NCBI GenBank assembly: GCA_012845835.1
Contig: JABAKD010000027.1
Span: 4,047,465-4,111,464 of the forward strand
DNA from: Undaria pinnatifida
Lineage: Eukaryota > Sar > Phaeophyceae > Laminariales > Alariaceae
Direction of reading: 5' to 3'
Length of the DNA stretch: 64,000 bases
The position numbers were made by a program, and so were the translations under genes. The notes under the pieces are model-generated. The model saw nothing but the letters and a program-made list of their open reading frames with translations, was not told the origin of the DNA and searched no databases. Below, one piece after another: positions 13,301 to 19,767 of the stretch; position 1 is the stretch's first letter, and each line of letters begins with the position of its first letter.

Positions 13301-16300
13301 ACCGCACTAAACTGGAACCACAAGTGTAAGAGTTGGTCGTGACATGCGATTTACACCGCACTACACTGGGGGGGCCGAACTAAAGGGTATCCCTAGGGCT
13401 GTGAGTCGGTTTCATTTCACGACTAACAACTAGCTGGCTTTAGTCGGCAAGTCGGCTGGCGAAGCCAGCCGACTTGAAAACTTAAGTCGTGCGAGCAAAG
13501 CGAGCCAAAGAAGCTCCTCCCGGCCGAGTGGGGCTCGCTGGAGGCGCCCCCGGAGGGCCCGTCGGAGGCGCCTCCGGAGGATCCCGCTGAAGGCGCCGCC
13601 GGAACCGAAAAAAACGCTATTTGGCTTAATTTTATGCCATAAACTCGCAGAAAAATATTATCTAGATTCACCTAAGTTTCCAATGAAAAAACAACAAAGC
13701 CTCAGTGTACACAAGAAAATGCACAAAAAAACGACAAGTACAACGCATGTACCAGGTAAATCTACCCCGGACTAGAGGAACGTGACAGCCATGGTTTGTG
13801 TCGCAATACTTTCTGGCGGGGATATGACCGAAAAAACGAACTCATCGCCAGGATAGCGTCACCACAATAGCGGTACAAAAATCATACCCAGAAGAAAAGG
13901 TCTTGGATCTCTCCGTGAAGTTATTCGTTCATTAATGTCTCTCCCAACCTTGTGCGAAACGCGCGCGTCGACGACGACCGCAAGCAAGTCCTAAACCATC
14001 GATTATTAGAGCTGTCGATAATGGACCGAACCATCTTGCTCGTGAATGCCTTGACGCTGCCCATGTAGGCAATGATGCTCCCCGCATCCTTCTCGCTCAA
14101 GGCCCCGCCACTTCCTCCGCCTTTGCTGCCCGCCCCACGCGCCTCATGTTCTTTCACGGCCTCGCGATGCCCTTTCCTCATCTAGATGCTGCCTCAAATG
14201 GGTAGGGTACCCGAACCTAACCTCGAAACCGGTGAAATCATCGCTCGTTTCGCAAAGCTTGCACACTGCTATGCCAGGGAGCGAGTCCTAGAGGTAGACC
14301 ATAAAAATCTCACAGCGGGTTGTTGGATCTGAGCGGCTTACTTCGCCTCTGCTCATGCTTCACGCGGTACCGTTTCGGGGTCGCGTGCACTCGCCAAGGT
14401 GGTCCGCGGGCCGATAATGGCCACAACGTCGCCAATGGGATCTGCGCCCTCAGCGTTGGCATTGGGTGCACGAGGGCTGATGCTGTCAGCACCGTCGAGA
14501 GAGATGGGCTGTTCCGCCATGGGTGCGTGTGTGTGGACCTCCCGCTGTGCGCTGCAGTGTCACAGGGCATGTGAGGGGTATCCGCAGCCCGCAGCAATAC
14601 ACGTTAAAAGCTGAACCCTGCATTAAAAAAGCCTTCACAGTTAGGGGAACCCAATAAGTCGGAATGTCGGCACCCCCGTTTCACGACTATTTTCCAATAA
14701 CTAGTCGGCGACTGAAGTCGTGCCGACTCACAGCCCTAGATATCCCACTATCGCACTAACGCTGCGGGACCACGACTGTACCAAGACAACAGTAGTACAC
14801 GTCTGCCACTTGGTATATACGGCGTACTACAGCTGTACTACTGTAAATGCTCTGGACCCAAATGTAGGAACCGTTCGTAAAAACTGGTACTGTGTGTAAA
14901 TACCCTTTACTACTTGGACACGTTATATAGTTGTTTGGTACCGGTAGTCAACAAGAGGCAGGATACAATGCTGGTACGACAACAAAGGGGAAAGGACAAA
15001 AAATCCCTGAGGAAAAAAAAGGGATGGCCGGATAAAATCTCCGGGTATCTGCTCGGAAAGAAAAGGCATGTATGTTTGTGTAGCAGTGACAGTACCTGTC
15101 GAGGGTCTTGAAATGCTTGGTCGGGAGAGCATAAGACGGGGTGGGCCGTACATGCCCGTTACCCCTCACCCCTTCCCGCGGAAGACGCCCTCCTGGAGAA
15201 ACAGACCCGCCTCTTCTCTCGTCCAACTCCCATTTCGTCGTGAAATCAAGACTGCTGCTCCGGTCTCGCCCACCGCTATCCTCGACAGCTCTTCCCTGCC
15301 GACGCCGTCGTCTCCTTCCATCCTCCCCTCGCTCCTCTCGTCCTTCTGGTTCTCGTTCCTCTCGTCCTTCTAGTTCTTTTCGTCGTGCTAATCGCGGAGA
15401 GCGCGGCCTGCCAGATCCGTTCTCGGTGACTCGCGGAGTTTGACTTCCGTCTTCGCCAAAACTAACCTCTCCGTCTGGGTCCTCCTTCGCTGCGGCTGCG
15501 GTCTGCTCGAGAAACCAGAAAAAAACGGAACATGCCGGTTGGAGAAGCCGAGAGACGAAAAAAACAAAAACCCACCCGAAGAATAAAAAAGATTCTTGTG
15601 TCTACTGACCTCGTCCATGATGTCTGCCGCGAGTACCCTGGCGGCCGCTTCCTCGTGACGGCTTTTGCCGTCCGCACGCCGCCCCACCACGCCAGCCCCA
15701 CCATCCCCTCCACCCTTCCTGCCAGTGCCTGCCAAAGGGGAACTCCAGCGCAAAAGCGCATCGCAGAGTCTCGCCGTTTCTTCCCCATCGACCTCTGCGA
15801 GCACGCCGTTAAGAGCGCGGGTGCCCGGACTTCTACTTCTAGGGTGCCTAATGCCGCCTCCTATCGATGTTCCGGCTTCTCGGCCGTTTCCTCTCCGGTC
15901 AGGTGGAGGCTGTCGCGAGGATGTTTGGGGCACCTCGACCCGCGGGCGGCGAAGCTGGCTGTCAGCCGTCTGAAGTGTTTCACGACCCAACCCTGCTTTA
16001 ATTGGAGGGGGAGGGGGGAGGGGGGCGTACTCGTTTGTTATGTCTTCAATTGGGGTGGAGGGGGGGGGAGGGGTGTACCTAGTTGCGGCTTGCCTTGATC
16101 ATCTGACCATTGACCACGCATCCCTTTCGAGATGGAGCACCGTTGCTACTCCCAATAGAGACAACTCAAACATTTGTGTGCTCAATACGTGTTGTCTATT
16201 TACTTCTTACAAGAAAAAAAAAATGCTCATCTTATCCCCTTCCTATCTCGCCTTTGGGTGCAGTGAGAGTTGTCCAGAGAGGCATTGGGAACGATCCTAC

Positions 16301-19082
16301 TGTTATGACAGCGAGTCTCCAAGAAAGTGGCGCGCACACACACGAAGGGACGGCACCTATGACCATAGCTTGTCCAGAAGATGGGACGCAAAAGTAACAT
16401 TTAAAAACAAAAACAAGAAGTGCTCGGTGCACTCGAAACGCGATTGTTTCTGCCCATCTCAGATCCATCCACCCCTAAACGTAAAAAAGCTGCCTCCTCA
16501 ACTCAAGTAACGGACAAAACGTGGGTTTTACGTATATACAATTAGGCATGTTCGTAACGGGGATCAGGGAGGACAGATAATATTACACTCACCAGCGACA
16601 GGCCCTCTGGCCGAATGTCTGCTGCCTGATGGTTGATTGAAAACAGCTTCAGCGCCTGCCCTTGGCCCCTTGCGGAGAACTTGGCTCGTGGCGAACTTCA
16701 AGTTCTGTGCGTCCATAAGACCCAGCTTATCGCCTGCACAACGAAACAAAAAAAAGGGTAGTATTTTGACCTCAAACATATCGGCTGACGGCATGCAGTA
16801 ATTTTGACCCCGCCAAGGTCTGTCTAGACTTAATCTAATCGTTTCAATGTCGGAACTCACCCAGACCTGAGCCCTCTAAACGGACTCCGGGCACATAGCG
16901 AGACGCTAGCAGAGCCCACTAAGCACCCTGACCCCAGGCCGACCACAGTCGAGGGAGGGCCACAGCCAGCAGAAAAACATGCACACACCGGGCAATTGAC
17001 GATCTACTGTAGATACAGCAGTAGGGGTCTCCCAGTAAAGCGGTCTGAGCAAGGCGGTATCCCGATATAAGGCCGTCAAAATCGCTTGCCGCGACTGGGG
17101 AGTTGTACTCAAAGGCTGGAATGAAAAAGGCGGTTGGTTTTCCCCCAATAAAGCGGCCATGTTGCTCTGGCACACCCCCGCCTCACTGCGGGGGGGGGGG
17201 GGGGGCTACTGTAGTCCAGAGCCTACATCTGTCGTTGTCGTATGTCTGTGCAGGATCTGTGTCGTGCATATTCAACCCAGGAATCATGCGCTAGAACGCT
17301 CAGATCATACGACCCCTACCCGGCATCATCTATAGGACATGCAGATCGTATAGACCGGGGATCTATGTGACCTGAAAGACATGCGGTATGAATGTGAATA
17401 GGGATGTGATCTGCCCGACGTCTGTAAATTATGTCCGCTATGTGGGAATCTGCCCTGTTTGTCATGACGCCCGACCTTCTTCCTTGCGATAGTTCGACAC
17501 GAACTCCAAGAGCTGCTGGGCGTCAACCCCGGCCTCCAGCATGCCGCCGAAGTCTACTCCTGCCGCCTCCGCTGCTCGAGCTATCTCCTCCCCGCCGTCG
17601 CTCCAAACCAGACAGGAGTCCTTGCTACGAGTAGCTCCGCTCGCCCCTGGTGCGGTGGTGACTCGCCGGCCGAAGCTGTGCCTGGTATTACTACATGGTG
17701 TTAGATGCATTTACATGTGCCGTCATATGAGTGTGTATGTAGTGACAGCAGCAAAAAGGGGTTCGAGTATAGGGTTAGTGTTAAGTAGTAACCAACGGAG
17801 TCGTATTACTTGCTTGATATTATATATGTTTCTGGTGTTACGTGTACCGCATTTACATGAACCGGCACATCAGTGTATTCGTGGAAACAGCAGCAACCGC
17901 TCTAACCGAATTGCCTGATATGCAGATATACTATTGATAGATACGAGTACATTGGTTTTTTAACAGAGAATGCTGGTATGATACGGTACCGCAGCACCAA
18001 ATACCAAGTACCTGGGGTTTCTTATCATGGCCAGGCACCTCTTAGGGTTTACGTACAGACAGTGAAGCTCAAACAGGCACAGGTTTAGGTGATCGCACAA
18101 CAAAAGAAGGTTCAGGGACTGGGTCCCACGAGGGAAGCACTCTGCCAAACTGAAGCAGGGTAAGGCAGAAGGGTGTTCGATGGGCCCGGCGGCAGCGCAC
18201 GGCTGTGGGCGGGGGTTGCCCGTGTTGGTGTACAACATGCTCTCTGTCGCGCTGCCGGTTAATGATCCCCTCGTAGTTACGCCTATTCAAGACAAATATC
18301 ACCTGATACCTGGTATGCTCAATGTGTGCTATTAATATAAATATGTACCGAATGCGGTACTCCAGCAGTAGTTTTTATAAGTACGGACAGCGGAGCTCTG
18401 AGACTTGTCAAATGTAGAATGCCCTTAGCATACGGCCACGTCCATTTGCTTGAACCCGTTGGCTATAGTCCAGGCACAGCAGTAACGATGTTCCTGGTTC
18501 GTCCTCCGCTGGTGGGTACGAATTGAACGTGCGCGGGTTTGAATCTCGTCAGCAACACACTGCACTACTGCTGTCGACGGAGTATAGATCCTTGTGAGCC
18601 TTGAGAGTTATGATCAGTCACGTGACTGAATGAAGTAGCTCAACAGGTATGTACGAAGGTCCTTCTAACGGACCTTCTAACGAACCAACAGGTCCATACC
18701 TTCGAAGCGCCAGGCCTCATACAACCTTCAACCTTATTGGTACACTCGTCGAATACGCGCGATCTTGCGGCATCGCCGATTGCAGCACCAATGTCATGTG
18801 TCTCACGAAAACGTCCAACGTCCGGATTCAAGCGCTCCCGCGCAGGACAACTTTTTCAAATTCGAACATTAATACAGAGCTTTCATCAAGCAAGAACAAA
18901 CTTCGTCAGGAGCAGAATTCTTCTAGCACATTTCGTCACCTTTCTGCTTGGTCCTCCGCACCCGATTTCCGCCTCCGTGCTTTCCCATCGCCATACCTCC
19001 TCTCCTGAGCGTTGAGCAGCTCGATTACGAAAGACTCATCTTCATCCTCAGAGCTCTGCCCCTTGTGTTCGGCGAATGCCAT
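1218..19082 (-). CDS. Gene A: large coiled-coil protein, 12 exons seen, 3' end beyond left edge
   Basis: Exons, in transcript order: 19082-18940, 17681-17476, 16733-16593, 15860-15610, 15502-15096, 11824-11764, 10800-10688, 8349-8322, 6595-6501, 5524-5419, 4860-4753, 1378-1218. Together they give 1820 bases, 606 codons plus two bases, with no stop, and every junction is phase-compatible. Residues 1-60 are charged and acidic. Residues 165-247 look helical. Residues 248-382 are low-complexity, rich in E, R, G and D. From about residue 384 the chain is a heptad-like, E/K/R/L/A-rich coiled coil. The family is not recognised; a cytoskeletal or centrosomal scaffold would fit the composition but is only a guess. 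The gene is divergent from gene B. Weak points are the acceptor of exon 4 and the 28-base exon 8. Exon 5 could instead read through to a stop at 14948, which would split the model in two. Confidence 0.62.
1380..1700. repeat. G-rich telomere-like degenerate tract
   Basis: Many variants of TAGGG/GATAGGG (for example GGGATAGGATAGGGTTGGG at about 1615-1665), mixed with a CCAAGTGTTT repeat. No ordered TTAGGG array. Confidence 0.5.
1497..1570. repeat. Variant CCAAGTGTTTGGTCCCC repeat
   Basis: CCCATTCTAACTCCAAGTGT, then GTCCCCACGTCGGGAGTGCG and GTGCTAAAAGGGG. The same variant is at 5324-5390 and 9785-9855, and diverged forms are at 3262-3322, 7595-7740, 8030-8175 and 12265-12400. Confidence 0.6.
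1722..2200 (+). mobile_element. (GTT)n-headed repeat, copy 1
   Basis: About 170 bases of GTT/GCT trinucleotides (1725-1895) lead into AAGTCCGTGATCACAGGACA, GGCTCCAGTCACTCTGGAG and a tail with GGTACACGTATATATCATAG. The same unit recurs at 41915-42175, and in reverse at 6250-6475. Confidence 0.65.
2620..3163 (+). other. Two short open frames, unassigned
   Basis: 2620-2817 (65 codons, MLRKMRQKPHLYF...) and 2936-3163 (75 codons, ending KVEMQRAKNAA) have moderately protein-like composition but no recognised family and no clear splice partners. They lie antisense in gene A intron 11. Probably transposon debris or chance. Confidence 0.2.
3540..4320. repeat. Tandem array of about 165-175-bp units with GATTGG boxes
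   Basis: The unit has CGCTGATTGGCTG(T/G)(G/A)GCG, GTAGAGCCAGCGC, GGATAGG(G/T), TCTACAACTCCGRC, CGACACCGCCTCGCACGGTG and AACCGCAATCCCAC. Unit starts (GATTGG) are at 3806, 3981 and 4144, with diverged ends on each side. Each carries a CCAAT-box word in reverse. Frames on both strands are repeat translations. Confidence 0.75.
4753..4860 (-). CDS. Gene A exon 11, coiled coil
   Basis: 108 bases, exactly 36 codons, acceptor TATATAAG|GTG, donor AGAAAG|GTATTT. It encodes VAMKNTRKHNRQQGERTREL, then EIARAKATDLAMQLRK. Confidence 0.68.
5419..5524 (-). CDS. Gene A exon 10, coiled coil
   Basis: 106 bases, acceptor TGCGACAG|T, donor GCAAAG|GTGGGC, phase 2 in and 0 out. It encodes GAQERAAALEAELDFSKKAL, then SEVRHELAESRRDAK, strongly helical and charged. 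Confidence 0.7.
5940..6170 (+). mobile_element. Copy of the SINE-like body
   Basis: GCGCGTGAGTTAGCAAAATT, GCTGAACCCTATGCGCGATA and GGGAGAAGGGAAGACAC match the body at 6970-7160 in the opposite orientation. Confidence 0.5.
6250..6475 (-). mobile_element. (GTT)n-headed repeat, copy 2
   Basis: On minus the AAC/ACC tract at 6366-6475 becomes (GTT/GGT)n, followed by AGTCCGTGGTCACAGGGCGG and GCTCCAATGTTTGTGGAG. The body is truncated. Confidence 0.55.
6501..6595 (-). CDS. Gene A exon 9, coiled coil
   Basis: A strong acceptor (CCCCACGCAG|GG) and a consensus donor (CTACAG|GTAAGC) bound 95 bases, phase 0 in and 2 out. It encodes GRVQTLERTLADVKAKEQRG, then REIAASLKHSY. Confidence 0.72.
6970..7262 (-). 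mobile_element. SINE-like repeat with tRNA-like head
   Basis: On minus, an A-box-like TGGCGTATCAGG (7241-7230) is followed about 35 bases on by a B-box-like GAGTTCGAATCC (7197-7186). Downstream lies a body with GCGAGAGCGTGAGTTAGC and TGAACCCTATGCGCGATA and an end marked by GTGGCCACGGCTTGTCCAG. Related bodies occur at 5940-6170, 10330-10530, 12620-12760, 16340-16400 and 57425-57500. The stems do not pair well enough for a functional tRNA. Confidence 0.5.
7263..7440. repeat. About 175-bp dispersed repeat, copy 1
   Basis: GTGGTATCCCGATACAATGC, GGTCAAAATC, CTCATAAGCTGGAATGAATA and AAGGCGGTCATGTCGCTCT are shared with 17026-17195. Confidence 0.65.
8322..8349 (-). CDS. Gene A exon 8, predicted 28-base microexon
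   Basis: Acceptor CACCACAG|C and donor GGGAG|GTGCTC bound one base plus nine codons (SAVVDSRRE after the split codon). This converts the phase-2 exit of exon 7 into the phase-0 entry of exon 9. It is supported mainly by phase. A longer alternative frame here has a Cys-rich reading (8219-8370) but does not fit the phases. Confidence 0.4.
8845..8863. repeat. Short interstitial (TTAGGG)n
   Basis: GGGTTAGGGTTAGGGTTAG, three perfect units. Confidence 0.85.
9878..9950. repeat. CCAAGTAATTTGTCCCC-family repeat copy
   Basis: CGGGACAAATTACTTGGAAT, TAGTATAGGGAGGGGTT, then TCTAAAGGGGTTA. Similar units are at 5246-5305, 11527-11612, 47365-47435, 53920-53975, 59448-59528 and 63192-63300, in both orientations. 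Confidence 0.65.
10330..10530 (+). mobile_element. Copy of the SINE-like body
   Basis: GCGCGAGAGCGTGAGTTGTC, GGAACGCTGAAAC, AGAAGGGACGACACCCGTGA and CCACAGCTTGTCTAGA match the family. Confidence 0.5.
10688..10800 (-). CDS. Gene A exon 7, coiled coil
   Basis: 113 bases, phase 0 in and 2 out, donor GCACG|GTGAGT. It encodes VQLEEENAALKLRLEGQRRA and continues IHELEHQTYTLREEARA, a clear heptad-like coiled coil. The acceptor is AAAG|GTCCAG; an in-frame alternative six bases on changes nothing downstream. Confidence 0.72.
11764..11824 (-). CDS. Gene A exon 6
   Basis: A 61-base exon, phase 2 in and 0 out, acceptor GCCGGCAG|G, donor CGACAG|GTGCTA. It encodes DRRDVLYAEDAHRKKEKQRQ, a charged helix that begins the coiled-coil section. 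Confidence 0.6.
12005..12225. repeat. CAACAC/CAACAA microsatellite
   Basis: About 220 bases of ACC/AAC trinucleotides and ACCAAC hexamers in gene A intron 5. Confidence 0.9.
12505..12900. mobile_element. Mixed repeat block with CTACGATAGAGGT-type end
   Basis: AGAAAGTGCAATCCGACGA, then CATGGCCCACGTG and finally CGGTATACCATACCTCTTTC before GTAGCACGG match the compound block at 59.2-59.96 kb. A copy of the GTGACCACGGCTTGTCCAG repeat lies within it (12620-12760). Confidence 0.45.
13393..14739. mobile_element. 1.35-kb inverted-repeat element in gene A intron 5, carrying its own ORF
   Basis: CTAGGGCTGTGAGTCGG at 13393-13409 is perfectly inverted at 14723-14739. Both ends continue into clusters of AGTCGGC/CGACTGAAG words. 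The sequence outside is two halves of one dispersed repeat (CGCACTAAACTGG on the left, TATCGCACTAACGC on the right), which supports insertion, and TATCC lies beside both ends. Inside are a GC-rich repeat at 13500-13600 and the two-exon frame at 13921-14520. No recognisable transposase. Confidence 0.6.
13921..14520 (-). CDS. Two-exon ORF inside the 1.35-kb element, unknown product
   Basis: ATG at 14520 opens MAEQPISLDGADSISPRAPN and runs to GAAACG|GTACCG (exon end 14371). A phase-0 acceptor ATCTAG|ATG at 14181 opens MRKGHREAVKEHEARGAGSK, then SEKDAGSIIAYMGSVKAFTS and KMVRSIID, ending in TAA at 13921. Unspliced, the first part stops after about 55 residues. Peptide character is protein-like but no family is recognised. 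Its upstream part (acceptor CACTGCAG|C at 14551) could also join gene A exon 5 in phase; because the region lies between transposon ends, an element-borne gene is preferred. Confidence 0.42.
15096..15502 (-). CDS. Gene A exon 5, charged low-complexity
   Basis: The acceptor CGAGCAG|ACC follows a T-rich tract at the end of a 107-base intron, the shortest here. The 407-base exon starts TAAAAKEDPDGEVSFGEDG, runs through repeated E/R/G-rich sequence and ends ALPTKHFKTLD. The donor is GACAG|GTACTG, phase 2. The unspliced frame would stop at 14948. Confidence 0.65.
15610..15860 (-). CDS. Gene A exon 4
   Basis: The donor is GACGAG|GTCAGT. It encodes ALNGVLAEVDGEETARLCDA, then a glycine-rich linker and a second helix (ARVLAADIMDE). 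The acceptor at 15861 (CGATAG|GA) is weak and was chosen because it restores phase 1. The open frame extends further upstream to about 15990, so the true 5' edge may differ. Confidence 0.55.
16593..16733 (-). CDS. Gene A exon 3
   Basis: A strong acceptor (pyrimidine-rich tract, TTGTGCAG|GC) and a strong donor (GCTG|GTGAGT) bound 141 bases, phase 1 in and out. It encodes DKLGLMDAQNLKFATSQVL and a basic, serine-rich tail. Confidence 0.7.
17026..17195. repeat. About 175-bp dispersed repeat, copy 2, in gene A intron 2
   Basis: GGCGGTATCCCGATATAAGG, CGTCAAAATC, CTCAAAGGCTGGAATGAAAA and AAGCGGCCATGTTGCTCT match 7263-7440. A poly-G run follows. Confidence 0.65.
17476..17681 (-). CDS. Gene A exon 2
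   Basis: The acceptor ATACCAG|G and donor GAAG|GTCGGG bound a frame of phase 2 in, phase 1 out. Residues about 49-116 include WSDGGEEIARAAEAAGVDF and LLEFVSNYRKEE, helical and protein-like. The donor is weaker than those of its neighbours. Confidence 0.6.
18940..19082 (-). CDS. Gene A exon 1 (start codon)
   Basis: ATG is at 19082-19080 and opens MAFAEHKGQSSEDEDESF, an acidic serine-rich start followed by VIELLNAQERR and a basic patch. The donor reads AG|GTGACG. 47 codons plus two bases (phase 2). A second ATG in another frame (MAMGKHGGG, about 19005) was considered, but its reading frame links less well to the next exon. Confidence 0.65.
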
Positions 19083-19473
19083 TGCGCTACGGCCAGTCCT
19101 CGCCGACTGCTACTGCTGTCTGCTCGGGCTCCCATATGGCCGATGTAAGACCGACAGCATGCGAAGCAAGCAGTGTACTTCCCTTGATCCAGCACCAAGA
19201 CCCTCGGCCTAAACCCTCGACCACAGAGGAGAAAGCACTGAGCGCGCAGCAGAAACGGGAAACGACTGCTATGTACTCGCAGACGTATTATATACGTGAA
19301 AATACTAAAACCTAGTTTAAAACCAAGTATAATGTAATTTCCCCTAGGAAAACACGCAATATTGGTGAATCGAAACCCCCAACCAAAAACCCGATCGAAG
19401 AACGAACGCTTGTCTCCGCAAGCAAGTCTCCGTCTGCACCACGTACCAGGTCCTGATTTGTAGTATCTCAGTT
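19083..19473. promoter_or_regulatory. Shared promoter region between divergent genes A and B
   Basis: Only 391 bases separate the start codons of gene A (minus) and gene B (plus), so both 5' UTRs and promoters must share or interleave here. The only core-promoter-like word seen is TATTATATACGTG near 19286-19298, about 185-205 bases from either start. Assignment as a TATA box is weak. Confidence 0.45.
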
Positions 19474-19767
19474 ATGCGGTGCTCAGCAACGCCTGCAGTG
19501 GTCGTGGCCTTGTCATGGTTTGCGCAGAGGGCCGATACCTTCGTCGTAAGTCCTCCTCGCGGCAGCAGCAACGAGCGGACATGTACTGAGTGTCTCAAAC
19601 AACATCAACCGCTCAGCACGCGTAGCAGCACAGCTGTGGCGAACCGCTCGCTGGTGGTTGGAAGCGCAGCACAAATCGAGGCAAGGCGGAAGCGGAAAGC
19701 CCTTGTTGCCATGAGTGCTGGCGGCCAGGAGAACGGGGCGAAATGGGAGCAGACGCCAAATGCGATG
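19474..19767 (+). CDS. Gene B exon 1 (start codon)
   Basis: ATG starts [20 protein letters not shown]; 98 codons, donor GCGATG|GTGAGG, phase 0. The hydrophobic stretch followed by ADTFVVSPP resembles a cleavable signal and perhaps a bipartite plastid leader, but the fit is loose. Intron 1 (19768-21039) holds several TACCWGGTA words and no other gene. Confidence 0.8.

Noticed and set aside
14371-14551. Use of this stretch as an exon joining gene A exon 5
   Set aside because: Phase fits (AG|C), but the alternative join to 11824 also fits and leads into a long coiled coil, whereas this stretch lies between transposon inverted ends and has its own start codon.
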